A stretch of DNA of 64,000 nucleotides from Orthonyx spaldingii (lineage: Eukaryota > Chordata > Aves > Passeriformes > Orthonychidae): the NCBI GenBank assembly GCA_013397795.1, contig VZTJ01003855.1:887046-951045 (forward strand), written 5' to 3'. Under the pieces are notes generated by a model. It ran no database searches. It had not been told where the DNA came from and saw nothing but the letters and a program-made list of their open reading frames with translations. Positions 12,264 through 23,688 of this stretch are shown one piece after another (positions within the stretch are counted from its first letter, which is position 1; every line of letters begins with the position of its first letter). The position numbers were made by a program, and so were the translations under genes.

Positions 12264-15200
12264 GTGATTCTTTATCTAGTGGAGTCAGCCCACTGCATGC
12301 AGTGAGTGCTGGAATAACAAGTTTTTAACAAGTGGAAATAAAGGTGCAGAAGGAGGGCAAAGGAGTCTGCAGAACTTCAGATTTTGTTGGCAGGTGGAAA
12401 CTCATTAAAACTGCACATGCTTGAGGAGGTAGCAGATATATTCTGTACTGCTCTTGAGACAATCCTCACAGAAATATTCCTGTTTCATCTGCCTGATAAA
12501 CGGTGATCTTGGAAAAGAAAGTGGTTCTTCTGCAGGCAGCTGTGCAATTCAGTGCTTCCCACTGCCTTTCTCTGGGCGCTATAAAGATGAAGTCTATTGC
12601 CTCAGACATTTACAAATCAAATCTTTTCATGCCAATAACTGCTCTTAGAGAAAAGCACAGATGTGAAATCCCTGCTTGGCGCTGAAGAGGGGCCAGCAAA
12701 TCAGCTCCTGACACCACAGCCCCGTCAGAATCCGTGCTCCAGGCCTTTGCTGCAGCACCTCCCCTGGAATGCCTCTTGCCCAGAGTAGCTTTGCTTTCCA
12801 GTCCTGGAAAACAGCACTTAAAATAATGGGAAAGGGACAAAGCTGTAGCATGCCTAACTTTTCATTTAAGTCCTGCACTTCAAAACAAAAATTATCCCTT
12901 CACCCCACTCTGCCCTGGGCGCAGCTTTCTGGTGCTGCAGCTGGGGGGTGGGTCTCGAGCTGCACGGCAGAAATGGGAATTTGGGGGTGGAGGGCTGGTA
13001 GGGCTTTTTTTCTTTTTTTTTTTCTTTTTCTTTTTCTTTTGCTCTAGTTACAGAAGCACAGGTATTTCTTTTTGCTGTGTGCAGGCACAGCTGCCAAGCA
13101 CACACGTGGGAAAGGGCTGAAGGCTCTGAGGAGGCTCTGGAAGGGGCAGGGCAAGGCCCCTCCTGGATTTCTGGAGTTTTTCAGCCAGTGGCACTGCACA
13201 TCCACTTGCATAAAGCTCCCACACACTTTAATAATAATTTGAATGTTTTTAATTTAAAGCAAATTATAGCATTGCTGCCGCTCTCCCTCTCTTTGTGAAA
13301 GCAGATAAACTGACTGAACACTGTTTTCTTTTCTGGCCTTAAATTGTAATGCTTCATAACATCAGCCCACTAGCACAGCACTTAAAACTAAAACAATGTC
13401 AATTTGATTTTAGTTTAATCTGATTCAGAGGGGTAGCGCTTCAATCTTATATAACACAGATGGTGATCTCCGTTTTTATCTTCTGGGAAACTTACACCAA
13501 GAGTTTGAAGCAGTTTAAACTGAGAATGATGTCAACGCAGAGATTGGCCAATACTGGGACAAAAGCTAATTTTTGAGCCTTCAGCAGATCTGGAATTGCT
13601 TTCATGAACTGACCTCTAGATTTTTATTTTTGAGCTATAAAGATGTGGGTGCATTGAGATGTCAGTGTATAAAGTTCTTTCCTCCACTAAAGCACAGCAC
13701 GTTAAAATTGCAAGTGATAGAGGAGGCTTTTTTTGTCACGTAGCAGGAAACATTCTGAGTGACTCCAGCATGGTTTTCCTCTTGTCAACAAGTTAATTTG
13801 AAGAAAAATAGCTGTGCTTCCAAAATAATAGTGTCTCCTGTCATAGAACTGCTGAACACTTGGTTCTGCTACAAGGATTTTTATTAGAGAGAAGCAAGAC
13901 TAATTTACAAACATCAAGAACCAGAATGTGATAAACCTGGCTGTGCTTGGATGTTTAGAGAATCTGCACTGTCAGTTTAGCTACAAATGTGCTGTGGCAG
14001 TCAGGAACACTTGCCAAACCTCACTGCAGCCAAAGCCCACTTTATATTCTAACAGCATTTCTTGTTTTTCTAAGAGGGACAAAGGTTATAAAGTCTGACT
14101 TGATGTAGTGTATGTCTCCATCATCTGGGTATTCAAAAAACAGAAGTTGAGGTTCTTAAAGTCCATTGCAGCTATTCAGTTACATGGATCAGAAATGTAC
14201 ACTTACATTTCTTTTTTTTTTTTTTTTGGTTGAGACATACAGGAGGTGAAGGGAAAGAATGAAGCAGCAGTAAGGGATTAAAAAAGCTTTTAAGCTCATC
14301 TTAAAAAGCACTAAATTGCATCTATCCATCAGTGACATTGCCCGTGAGCATTTTTAAAATTCAGAAAGCCCAACACCTTTTTGATAGTGTTTGCCTATAA
14401 ATGTGTGTTGCAATTCACTGCTTCATTCACTCTTTTGAGTATTATGAATTCATAATTGTCCACAGCATGGCTGGAGACCTGCATGAGTTTGGATAATGAC
14501 AATTTCACAAACTTCTCTAACTCTGTCAGCACAGCTTTCAGTTACCTGCCTTGCTTTGTATTCTAATGAAGTCTGGAAATAGCTACAAAAACTGAGTGCT
14601 CCTGGGTCTGGTTTTGTACGGCCTTTATTTCTCCTTTCTGCTAAGAAGAAACATCATTATGGCCTCCCTGCCACCTTTGTGCAAACAAGCTATTACATCT
14701 CTCTCCGGGATAATTTTCAGAATCTCCATGTGGACTTTTTTCATTGCTCAACTCCTAATATCCTGAGACACCTCCTCAGGTATTCCCTATCCACACTCAG
14801 CCCTTGTGATGCAAACACTATATGGCATTATTAAAGGTGGTTCAAGTTTTTTCTTCAGCAGCAAATCAGAGGATGTATTGGATGTAAGGACACCTTCTTG
14901 TCTCTGGAGCACTGGGAGCTGTGCTGCATGCAAATGAGACTCACTCTGTGACCAGCAGGCTGAGCACAGGGCAGTTCTGACCTCTGGATTGGATGTTATG
15001 TTTATTTGAACACATGTGTATCCCACTTCCAGATCAGCACTAAATTATACAAGTCAAGGCCTCTTTGACTTGAAACAGCTGCTAAAGGCAGAAATCAAAT
15101 GCACAGAGACACCTGACAGAAATTCAGGGCTGGCAAGCTGTGGTAGGAGCTTCCAAACACCACAGAGTTCTTTCACCAATATTTTTGCTTTGACTTTTAT

Positions 15201-15729
15201 CAGTTTAAAGGCATTACACGATTCCCTCTGAAAATAAAGATATCTAAGAAAGATGAAGCAAGAGAAAAATCTATATCTGAATGTATTATTTGCCTGCTGC
15301 CTCAGAGAGCAGCTCATTGCTGCAGTGGCCTAACGAGGCACTCTGTGCTGGCACCGACTGCATTCTTAAGGACACAGACCTGCTCTCCCAGCCCCAAACA
15401 GCATTGCTGCAGTGGCACACAAAGGCACAGGATCTTGCTTTTGATTCCACAAGAGATGTTTGAGAGCGTTCAGAACTCCCAACTTCAGCATGTGCAGAGC
15501 AAACCTGCTGGGACAGAGGGAAGCGGGGCAGGAAGGGGAGGCATTCTGCAGTCAGCACAGCAGGGAGCTGCCACCTCACACTGACACGTGTGCCTATTCC
15601 AGGGTCAGGGATCCTTGTCCTTGCTGGGCACCTCCCTGTGCATTCAGTGGGAAAGAGGTAATACTGCAAATAAAACTGCTGTAAAGCACCCGAGGTAGAG
15701 AGAGAAGTGAGGGCAAAAGTGCCACTGGA
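12264..15729. other. Non-coding stretch
   Basis: No gene is supported. Overlapping chance frames lie at 12454-13298 and 14787-15684. A pyrimidine tract lies at 13014-13040 and a run of 16 T near 14212-14227. The 10-bp palindrome ATTGGCCAAT (13543-13552), two abutting CCAAT boxes, sits in a segment that looks non-repetitive. The word CATTGCTGCAGTGGC recurs near 15315 and 15402. Confidence 0.55.
13014..13040 (+). repeat. T/C-rich low-complexity tract
   Basis: T runs are interrupted by single C residues, ending in repeats of CTTTTT. It creates poly-Phe and poly-Lys stretches in the overlapping frames at 12769-13120, which shows that those frames are not genes. Confidence 0.9.
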
Positions 15730-16003
15730 GTCAGAATCCCAGAGCAGTTTGGGTTGGAAGGAACTTAAAGCCCATCCCATCCCACCTCTGCCATGGCAGG
15801 GACACCTCCCACTGTCCCAGGCTGCTCCAAGCCCATCCATCCTGGCCTTGGGCACTTCACAGCTCTCTGTGCACCCTGTGCTGGGGCCTCACCACCCTCA
15901 CAGGGGAGAATTGTCCCAAATAGCTGCTCCAACCTTTCTCCCTGTCAGTTGGAAGCCATTCCCCCTTGTCCTGGCTCTATATGCCCTTGTAAAAAGTTTC
16001 TTG
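15730..16003 (-). repeat. CR1 LINE 3' fragment
   Basis: Antisense CR1 with a nearly complete order of landmarks: 'gtttgggttggaaggaactt', 'cccatcccacctctgccatg', 'gcagggacacctcccactg', 'gctgctccaagcccatcc', 'cctcaccaccctcacagggg', 'ccattcccccttgtcctgg' and 'gcccttgtaaaaag'. The terminal octamer repeats are worn away at the 3' end (low coordinates). The 189-codon minus frame at 15286-15855 overlaps its 3' half and is not a separate gene. Confidence 0.93.
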
Positions 16004-19000
16004 CTGAAAAGTATCTGTGCAAAAATAATTTAGTTTTTCTGCTTGCTTTCTCAATTTCTGCTAACCTGAGGTTTTCTGAGGGAGAAGACAGGAATAGCCA
16101 TTAAATCAGACCTCAGATCTTCCTCCTCTCACCCCTTAATGAATGCCATAAAACCCAGCCTGCTGGGGCTCTCATTATCAGGTAATCATGCTGGACCTAA
16201 AATAACTTCGCTTCTGAAGCTTTATCAGAACCTGACCTTTTCTTAAAGCCTGTTAATAAATTGTGACTTTCTTACGAAACTTATCTTGGAAAAAGATCTG
16301 GCCAAGGGTTTGCCTCTGGACTTTTACTTTAGACATAATCCTGATTGTGATCATATGATTGCACACGCACTACCGTTACAGCACTGTTGGTCAACCAGCA
16401 TTTTTGTGAAACCTTAGTTTTATTTTCAGCCATAGGCTTTTTTTTTTCTGATCTTTCTGTGCAACTAAAGAACTTTGGGAACCATAGATGCAGGTATAAT
16501 TAATTAAAGCCTGCTGCATGTATGCCAGTATTTTAAACTTCTCAGAGGACCACTTTGATTTTGAGAGCAAATGTGAAAAAATCTCCTCTTTTCATGCCAG
16601 TCTAATGACAGAGGAGCATTTCCATGGCTGTGTCCCTCCACTTGTTTCCAAGTATGGTTCTTTTTGGAACAGACTGAAAATCTTCTCTGTGTCTTATCCA
16701 TGCATGATGCCCTCTCAGTTTTTGGTTTTTTTGGGGATGGTAGGAGGCACAAAGACTCTCAGACCCAAAGCTTTCCTTAATAACGACCTGGTAAAAGAAG
16801 ATGTCTGTTTCTAGTAAAAGGTCTGTTGATACCTGCTGTGATAAAATAGCTTTGTATTAACCATAATAAAAGCTCTCATTTCCCTTCCTTAACAATGATT
16901 GTTACGCCTTTGCCATCCTCTCAGCAGAAAAAGTAGAAAAGGCAGAGAATGCAGTAAGAAAGGAGATGTGAGATGATGAATTGCATTCAGCACCAAAAAT
17001 ATGCAGGGAAAAGAGTTAGAATGGCTGTTAAAGAAATCATATCATGCAAGATAAGAAACCTCACAGAACATCAGTCACTCTTATTCTGCGTGTTAGCTGG
17101 CACAGTCAGGGCAATAAACAAAACATACACTTCCCTTTGTGTAGGGCACAAAAGCAGGATCTGAAGAAAAATAACAGGAGAGCACTAGAAGGTAGCCAGC
17201 TAAAATAAAATAGATTCCAGTGCTGCCATTGGCAGTATCCTGTAGTGCTTGCACAAGATTTTTCCTCAAGCATTAGCAATGGTAGAACGAAGCTTCCCTA
17301 AAGCCTTTGTGGAGCTCCTTGTGTTAATTCCCACAGTGTTCAATTGATGCTGTGCCCTGGCAGCAGCATGCAAAACTCTTGGAAGGCTGTGTTTAGAACA
17401 AAAAGTGAGAAGCAATTCTTCCTAAATTGCTGCTTCCTGCACTTCCAGACATTGTCACACACCATTCACTGGGGTAAGCACACAAGAAATGCAAAGTCTC
17501 AAGGTCTGTCAGCACTTTGCAGTTTGCTTCTGCACTGGGGTAAAGCAGAGGAGCACCACAAAAGGAATCTCTGACCTGTTAAATGCTGCATCCTGTGCTC
17601 AGCCCCTCACTGCACAGACACTGCTTGGTTAAGTGAATGATGATAATAAAATTAATCATCTTGGCATAGAACACTTCCCTGCTGGGGCCCAGCCTCTCAT
17701 GGGATGGGTGGTAGCTGCCCAGGTGGCAGCAAGGGTTTGTCACAAGGGTCCTGCAATGACATCTCCAGAAGGGTGAGCTGAGGGCTCCCAAAGCCCTGCT
17801 CTGCACAGCGGGGCTCCAGCAGTGCACAGCCTCCTGGGAAGGCAAATTACAGAGCTGTGGATGTCCTCCCTTCCTCCTGGCTCTGAGCTTTCGCTGCTGA
17901 GCACGATGCCATGGTCTGGGGTATCCCTTTGGTCAGCCGGGGTCACCCAGGGCACGTCTGATTCCTTGTGCAGCCCCAGCCTTGACAGAGTTTACGAGTC
18001 CAGACTTTAAAAAAAGAAGTCGTGATAAACAATATTCATTTTAAATTGTTTGATCTAAGCCTGATGTTTAAACTTACCACCTTTGAGCAATCTTCTTCAG
18101 ATTTTACAGAGAAGCAGACTTCACTGTCCTTCAGCCTGTAGCAAAGGGGGAGAAGGGGAAGGGGCATTATCTGCTACTATTACCAAAATGTTCACCTGCC
18201 AAATTCATAACACTTTGGGTCTAAAGTTTCCTGAAGGCCAAAGCACAGACCCTATTAATTTCCATCTCAAAAGTTCCATCTCTGAAGTCTCTCTTCCTCT
18301 TTGATGTGTAAAAACCGAAGTGCATCCAGAATGAGGACTCACCTGTGAAAACATGGCAATTAGTTCTGCATGAAAGCAACCAAGTCAAATTCAAGAAGAG
18401 GAACAAGCTCTTCTGTCTCAGATACTGTCCCAGAAGACCCTCCTTCCAAAAGGATGATCAAGAACACTGGGAAATATGTAACAACAAAGGAATATTTTAT
18501 TTGAAAAATAGAAGAGTGGGCTTCAAACCACTCCATTTTTGGTCTAAAGGGTTAAAAACCAAACAATAAAACTAAACTTTAAAGTGGTAGTCTGGGAAAA
18601 ATGGAAATGAGCTGGAATTTGTATTCTGAAGAAGAACTAAAGTAGAGCAAGAGAAGAAAAGAGCTGCTTCAGGAATACAAACACTAAATTTATTAATGTG
18701 AGAGAGGACAGTATGATTAAGCTGTTTAATGCACTGTAAAGCACCAGAACTGTTGGCTTAGTATCTCTAACCAGGAAGGCTGAAAACCCACGAGTCCAGG
18801 CTGAACTAAGTTCATCAGTGGGTTACCTCCCCATTCTTTTTGGTTATTTTTGAATTATTTCTTTTCCCCCTCACACTCAAGCCTGGAAAAACTGTACTGC
18901 AATAGAGAAGGGCAGCAGAAGCACCAGTGCCAGCCAAGGTGAGTGCCAGGTGAGTGTGGCACCCTGGGTGTGCTCCTGGCACTGAAGGGACCCTTGGCCC

Positions 19001-19064
19001 GAGCCAAGCTAAGGAGGTTTGCTCATCACAAAAGCTACCACGGTATTTAATTTTTTTTTGCATT
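16004..19064. other. Non-coding stretch
   Basis: AT-rich sequence with no recognised repeat or gene. The frames at 16504-16814 on both strands overlap fully and share no domain pattern. The same is true of 17579-18010. Confidence 0.55.
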
Positions 19065-19070
19065 CTTATA
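19065..19070 (+). repeat. Left target-site duplication of the solo LTR
   Basis: CTTATA directly precedes the TGTGACAG start of the LTR and is repeated exactly after its ACA end at 19322-19327. A 6-bp duplication is usual for class II (beta-like, ERVK) avian retroviruses. Confidence 0.85.
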
Positions 19071-19321
19071 TGTGACAGCACAGAACTCTTTTGCTCATGA
19101 GAAAATCTATCTGTTTATGGTAAACACAAGATAAGGTGTTCAGAGCTCCCTTGGAACAGGCAGGAATGCCTGTGGCCAACCAGCCCCAGGGGGCGGAGGG
19201 CTGTGGCCAATCCCAGCGAGTGCTCATTTTGTATATAAAAACTGCATTTAAATAAATAATTCCTTTTTCTCAGCAATCGCTCTCGTGTGCCTCTTGTTTC
19301 GACATTGGCTCAACAGCGACA
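19071..19321 (+). mobile_element. Solo LTR of an endogenous retrovirus, 251 bp, with 6-bp TSD
   Basis: The element starts TGTGACAGCA and ends CAACAGCGACA, the canonical TGT...ACA ends. It is bracketed by exact CTTATA duplications (19065-19070, 19322-19327). Inside, in transcription order, are a TGTGGCCAAC box (19171), a GC box GGGGCGGAG (19190-19198), TGTGGCCAAT (19202-19211), TATATAAAA (19232-19240) and the polyA signal AATAAA (19251-19256), then a U5-like tail of about 65 bp. No gag, pol or env sequence adjoins it, so it is the product of recombination between two LTRs. The class II assignment rests on the 6-bp duplication and is inference. Intact ends and duplications suggest a fairly young insertion, which may be polymorphic. 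Confidence 0.9.
19171..19256 (+). promoter_or_regulatory. LTR promoter core and polyA signal
   Basis: Two TGTGGCCAA boxes (19171 and 19202, the second a full CCAAT) flank a GC box at 19190-19198. A TATATAAAA box follows at 19232-19240 and AATAAA at 19251-19256. This is the U3/R layout of a retroviral LTR. The TATA box could start transcription on the + strand into 19321 and beyond. Nothing in the sequence shows that it is active. Confidence 0.65.
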
Positions 19322-19327
19322 CTTATA
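19322..19327 (+). repeat. Right target-site duplication of the solo LTR
   Basis: CTTATA follows the LTR's terminal ACA and exactly matches 19065-19070. It confirms integration and fixes the right border. Confidence 0.85.
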
Positions 19328-22300
19328 CATCTCTAAATGGCTCCTTCAGAAAGCAACAAAGAGAAAAAATACTAAAACTTTACTCAGAACAGAAAACACA
19401 GATTTTATTCCAGGCATGAAACAAATGCAATGGCACCAGAGAAAGCCAGTAACAGGGCTGTGAGGGACGGGGGGAGGTACCCATACGTTTGCCATCAGAT
19501 TTTAACATCATTTTCTCAGTCTTTTTTTTTCCTTTCTGTCTCGAATTTGGTTGCTTTAATCATCCTCAAAGCAACCAAATGTAGCCTACACATAATAATA
19601 TACAGGCTAATATAATATTTTCTGTTATTTATATATATTGTCTGCTACTTACCCTCAAAGCAGCTGCAGTAGGTAAAGGAAGAAGGGGAACTTTTGCCAT
19701 TCTGATTATCTATTGCTATTCTGGTTATTCTGGCAGACTCTGCAAGTTTGTACCTGTGGCAGAGGCCTGTATAAAATTAGGGTCAGCTAATTAATAGCAA
19801 AAGGTTCCAGAAGCCTTTTATCCCTAAAAGTATGTGTATGTTTGTACATACACACACCACAGCTTGCAGCACTGCACCAGAAAGAAACCAGATGAGCTTT
19901 AACACAAACTCAAGGGCAATTTCTGTTCTCACAGCCACCACACACTCCTACAATCAATAAGAGTGAAATCTGGATCACTGAGTACTGAAAGGGATCCGTG
20001 TATGCCTGCAGGAATAAATCACTGAGGGATGCTAGACTGCTTGTGACATAAGCCAATAACTGGTCCTCTCAAGGGGAAATGTTGTGGAGAGCAAATGTCA
20101 TTTCTCTGCAGGGGGGAAATGAGTGAAACTCTGCTCACTGGAACTCTCCTTCCTTGCACACTGCAGCGCTGAGCTCCCTGGCAGCCCTGTCTTGCTCCAC
20201 GTTACACACGCTCCAGTGAGAGCAGGAGAGCTGGGTGCTCCTGCCCTAAGGACAGAACATCCTCAAAGTCATTCCAAATGGAGCTGAGCCTTAAGAGACC
20301 TCATAAAACACCTGAACAACCAAACGTGACAACAAAGTGCATCTTTCCTGGAGAGTGCATGAACACAGTGAGGGACTCACGGGGAGGGGCTGAGCTTGCA
20401 GGGGACACACAAATCCACCTGGCTCCCCACAGCCACACAATGTGCTGCAAACCAGAGGTCCATGGGGATCCTTTGTAAGTGCAGTTATGGCAGCTCTTGG
20501 CTCCTTCCATCCTCAGCAAAGATTAACCTCAAAGTGCCATCTCCTCTTTCTATTGGCTGTAGACAAGAAATCTAAAATTAAAACCGATTTTTGTAACTGT
20601 TTGCTGAAATAATCAGTTTTATTCTTGTTTACAATTACTCCAGAACATAAAAGAAACTGCTGGATACATTATCAGTTACACATTGCTTGCCAGTCTCAGC
20701 TATTTATGATGCTAAATTATACAGCCTAAGTACAAAACCAAAAGTTGCCAAAAATCAGGGAATTTATAAATTGGGAAATCAGAAGAGGTAGGAGGGACAA
20801 GCTAATGCCATTAGAAGCAATGGTTAGCCTGCTTCAAAGGGATAATCCCATGTGCTATCCAACAGGTAAATAATCAATAAATTTCATCAATTTGAATATA
20901 ATTTAGCAGACATTATCCTATGACAGTTACTGACATGCAAAGGATTATTTTTTTGGTTGTAGGATGAGTTCTAATTTCTAAGAGTACCATAAATTACAAA
21001 AAAACACTTTGCATGTTTTCATTTGGATTGCAAATGAAGCAAGGTGCTTTTGTACCGTGTCCTACTTCTTCCTGATGTATAAACTCCCTCTCTAACTAAT
21101 CTTAAGATTTTAATTTAAAAGCTAATCTTCTAAAATTAATATTAATTACTACAGTGCTCTTTGTATTTCCCTGCCACCTCCCATCCTCTCAGCTCCAGAT
21201 TTCCAGCTGCAACGGCCTCCAGCCCCACTGCAGCTTTGCACCCATTGCTGAATCGCCCCGGTGCTGCTCAGTCACTCAGAACCCCTCCATCTGTGTGTCC
21301 ATCCATCCAGAGACCCAGATGCTCTCCGAATGCCTCACCCACCTCGCCTGCTGTATCCAGACTCAAAATATGCTCCCACCAAAACCTTCCTTTCCAGCCC
21401 TGCAAGCAAGGACAGCCCCCGATGCCCCTGGAGCCCTCAGGGGTTCATTGACCTGCTCAGGGCAGTGTTGGCTTCCCAAGTCAACTTTGCTGCTGCCAGA
21501 GGTAAAGGGAGACCTGCAAAGGGGGTTTTCAATGGGAAATGAAATCACTCACTAGAAGCATCCCAACAAAAACTAACAGAAAGCAAACATTTCACCCAGG
21601 AAGAAGACCAGTTCAGAGATCAGGCAGATTCCATCAGACTGACAGGTTTTCTATTCACATCTACCATTTCCATTGGTTTGCCACTGACAGGCATTTAGGC
21701 AACTCCATTATTTTATTATTGAAGTTAGATAATGAGATAATTGTATAAACTTCCTTTCTAAGCTTGTACATGTTCCACTGACACAGGTTGCAGAAATATT
21801 CCTGCCAAGAATTTGATTATTAAATGTGAACTTGCTTCGGCAGAGATGCAGAAATGCCCCTGATTCTTTGTCACACATCTGTGCAGTTCTTTTCTAGTTC
21901 AACACAAAGTTTAATACCTGGGGTCTGAATCAGCAGCTAATCATTTTCCAAAACATTTGGCTAGTAAATATTTCCTCTGAAAATAGCTTAGAAGAAATAT
22001 TCTCTTTTAGCAAGGGATTTTGTTGTAAAAGCTTTACTTTTATTTTCATTGGCATGCTTTACTATGCACAGCAAATCAGTTTTTAATGAAAGATAGTAAT
22101 AATATATGTGACTGAAAAGTCACAGAAGCCGATGGACTATGTTTAATGAATAACACTTGCACAAGGTACCAGTGCATTTTAGTAGCTTAAGAGAAACATT
22201 CCATCACTTAAATATCAAAGCTGCTGCCTTCAGCAGCTCTGCACTGCTGGGACATCTGTGGAAGCTGAAGCTGCTGCCTTCCAACTCTTCTGGAGGTTAC

Positions 22301-22544
22301 CAAAGGTTGTTACCATTACTCTTTTGCCAAAAATTGCCAGTCCCACAGAAAGGGATGCTGCTCAGCCAGCAGAATGCACAGTCCCAGGATTCCCTCATCT
22401 GTCTCGGTGGAACATCGGCCAAGTCACCTCCAATCCAACTGGTCATGCACTGCAGTGAATCACAGGGAGTGCAAGGATTTCTTCCAAAGATTAAATGTTC
22501 ACTTGTAAAATGGTAAAATTAAATTTAATTATCAAAAGAACTGC
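19328..22544. other. Non-coding stretch
   Basis: No gene was recognised. Three + frames overlap at 21154-21555 (up to 133 codons) and a minus frame at 21363-21548, all Pro/Ser-rich and domain-free. The segments 20580-21000 and 21960-22150 are AT-rich and non-repetitive in appearance. Confidence 0.55.
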
Positions 22545-23115
22545 TCCAACACTGAGCCCTTTCCATGGGCTGCAGCTGCTCACAAACAGCTCCAGCGTGA
22601 GTCCTGTTCCATGGGCTGCAGTCCCTCAGGAATGGGCTGCTCCTGTGTGGGTCCTGTTCCATGGACTGCTGTCCCTCAGGAATGGGCTGCTCCAGTGTGG
22701 GGACCCTGCAGGGCCACAGACCCTGCCAGCAAACCTGTCCCAGTGTGGGCTTCCCATGGGGACACAGCTTTCTTCAGGGATCCCCCGCCCAGCCTGGGTT
22801 CCTCCAGAGGCTGCAGGTGGATCCCAGCTGCCTCTCCATGGGCTGCACCTCGGGCTGCAGGGGAACCTGTGCTGAGGAGCCTGGAGCAGCTCCTGCCCTC
22901 CTTCTGCACTGCCCTGGGCTCTGCAGGGCTGTTCCTGCCGTTTTCTCACCCCTCTCTTTTCCAGCTGCAGAAACGTTGTCACTGCTCGGCCCCATCAGCC
23001 CGGAGGTGCTGCCCCTGCCGTGCCCAGCAGCAGCTCCAGGCTGGAGCCCTGGCTCTGCCTTCCAGCAGCTCCTCACAGGAGCCACCCCTGCATCCCCCTG
23101 GCCATGCAAACACAC
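22545..23115 (+). repeat. GC-rich interspersed repeat of avian type, family name not known to me
   Basis: The order of phrases (ATGGGCTGCAG, 'ccctcaggaatgggctgctc', 'gccacagaccctgccagcaa', 'ctccatgggctgcacc', 'ggagcagctcctgccctcct', 'tctgcagggctgttcctgcc', 'gccatgcaaacacacctga') is one I recall as recurring many times in bird genomes. I cannot give its library name or class. The + frame at 22611-23279 (222 codons) and the overlapping + and minus frames are by-products of its high GC content and internal duplication. They match no protein I know. Confidence 0.65.
22601..22700 (+). repeat. 50-bp tandem duplication inside the GC-rich repeat
   Basis: Two adjacent 50-bp units (22601-22650 and 22651-22700) start GTCCTGTTCCATGG and end TGTGTGG or AGTGTGG. 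They differ at about three positions by eye. A more diverged unit precedes them (about 22556-22600). This is typical of a local minisatellite-like expansion. Confidence 0.9.
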
Positions 23116-23674
23116 CTGAGGTGACTGAACAGCCACAGCAGCACCATTCCAGGAGCCCAACGGAGCTGCCAGGACCAGGATGGGTCAGGGCTGGGCCATT
23201 CTGGGTCCCCACCATCTGGAAGCCTTTGGCCAGAGGCACAAGATTCGTCCCCAGCAACTGGAACCTGCACAAGGTTTAGATGTCTTTGCATCGTGCAAAT
23301 GCACTCTCTTTCTGACAGAGCAATAATCCCCAATTATAGTCTCGACTGCAGGAATGTGCTGGTAAAATCATGAGAAGGGGAAAAACTCCTATTGAGAGAA
23401 TATCCTTGATAAAGCAGCAGTGTCCTGCGTGTCAAGGAGGCCTAGGGAGATGCAGGTTTTCTAATGTAAGACAGAACTGTTGGTTTTAGTCTTACAGGTG
23501 GATTCATTTATAAATGCTGACCCTGACATATAATTTTCAATAAAAGCTGTGCTTTTCTATCTAATTTCCATCTTTCAGCTGAGACATTAGCATTTCTTAT
23601 TCAATGTTCTTCTCTCTCAAGCATTACCTCGGATTAATTGGCACTGTATAAAATAAGTTCCTGGGTGCACAATG

Positions 23675-23688
23675 GTAACCATGGTAGC
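23675..23688. promoter_or_regulatory. Imperfect X-box (RFX-type) palindrome
   Basis: GTAACCATGGTAGC fits the RFX half-site GTNRCC on the left and misses the right half-site RGYAAC by one base. It lies about 45 bp after GGATTAATTGG, a homeodomain-like sequence. Motif similarity is seen directly. Binding is inference. Confidence 0.3.

Noticed and set aside
12866..13120. Frames with poly-Phe or poly-Lys stretches
   Set aside because: They are created by the T/C-rich simple tract at 13014-13040.
14928..14935. Octamer ATGCAAAT sites (also near 3176 and 39492)
   Set aside because: About two copies are expected by chance in 64 kb counting both strands, so finding three is not informative.
15286..15855. 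189-codon minus frame
   Set aside because: It overlaps a CR1 fragment and runs into flanking DNA with a repeated CATTGCTGCAGTGGC word. It has no domain.
22611..23279. 222-codon + frame, the longest in the window
   Set aside because: It lies mostly inside the GC-rich interspersed repeat and across its 50-bp tandem duplication. Overlapping frames are open on both strands and there is no domain.
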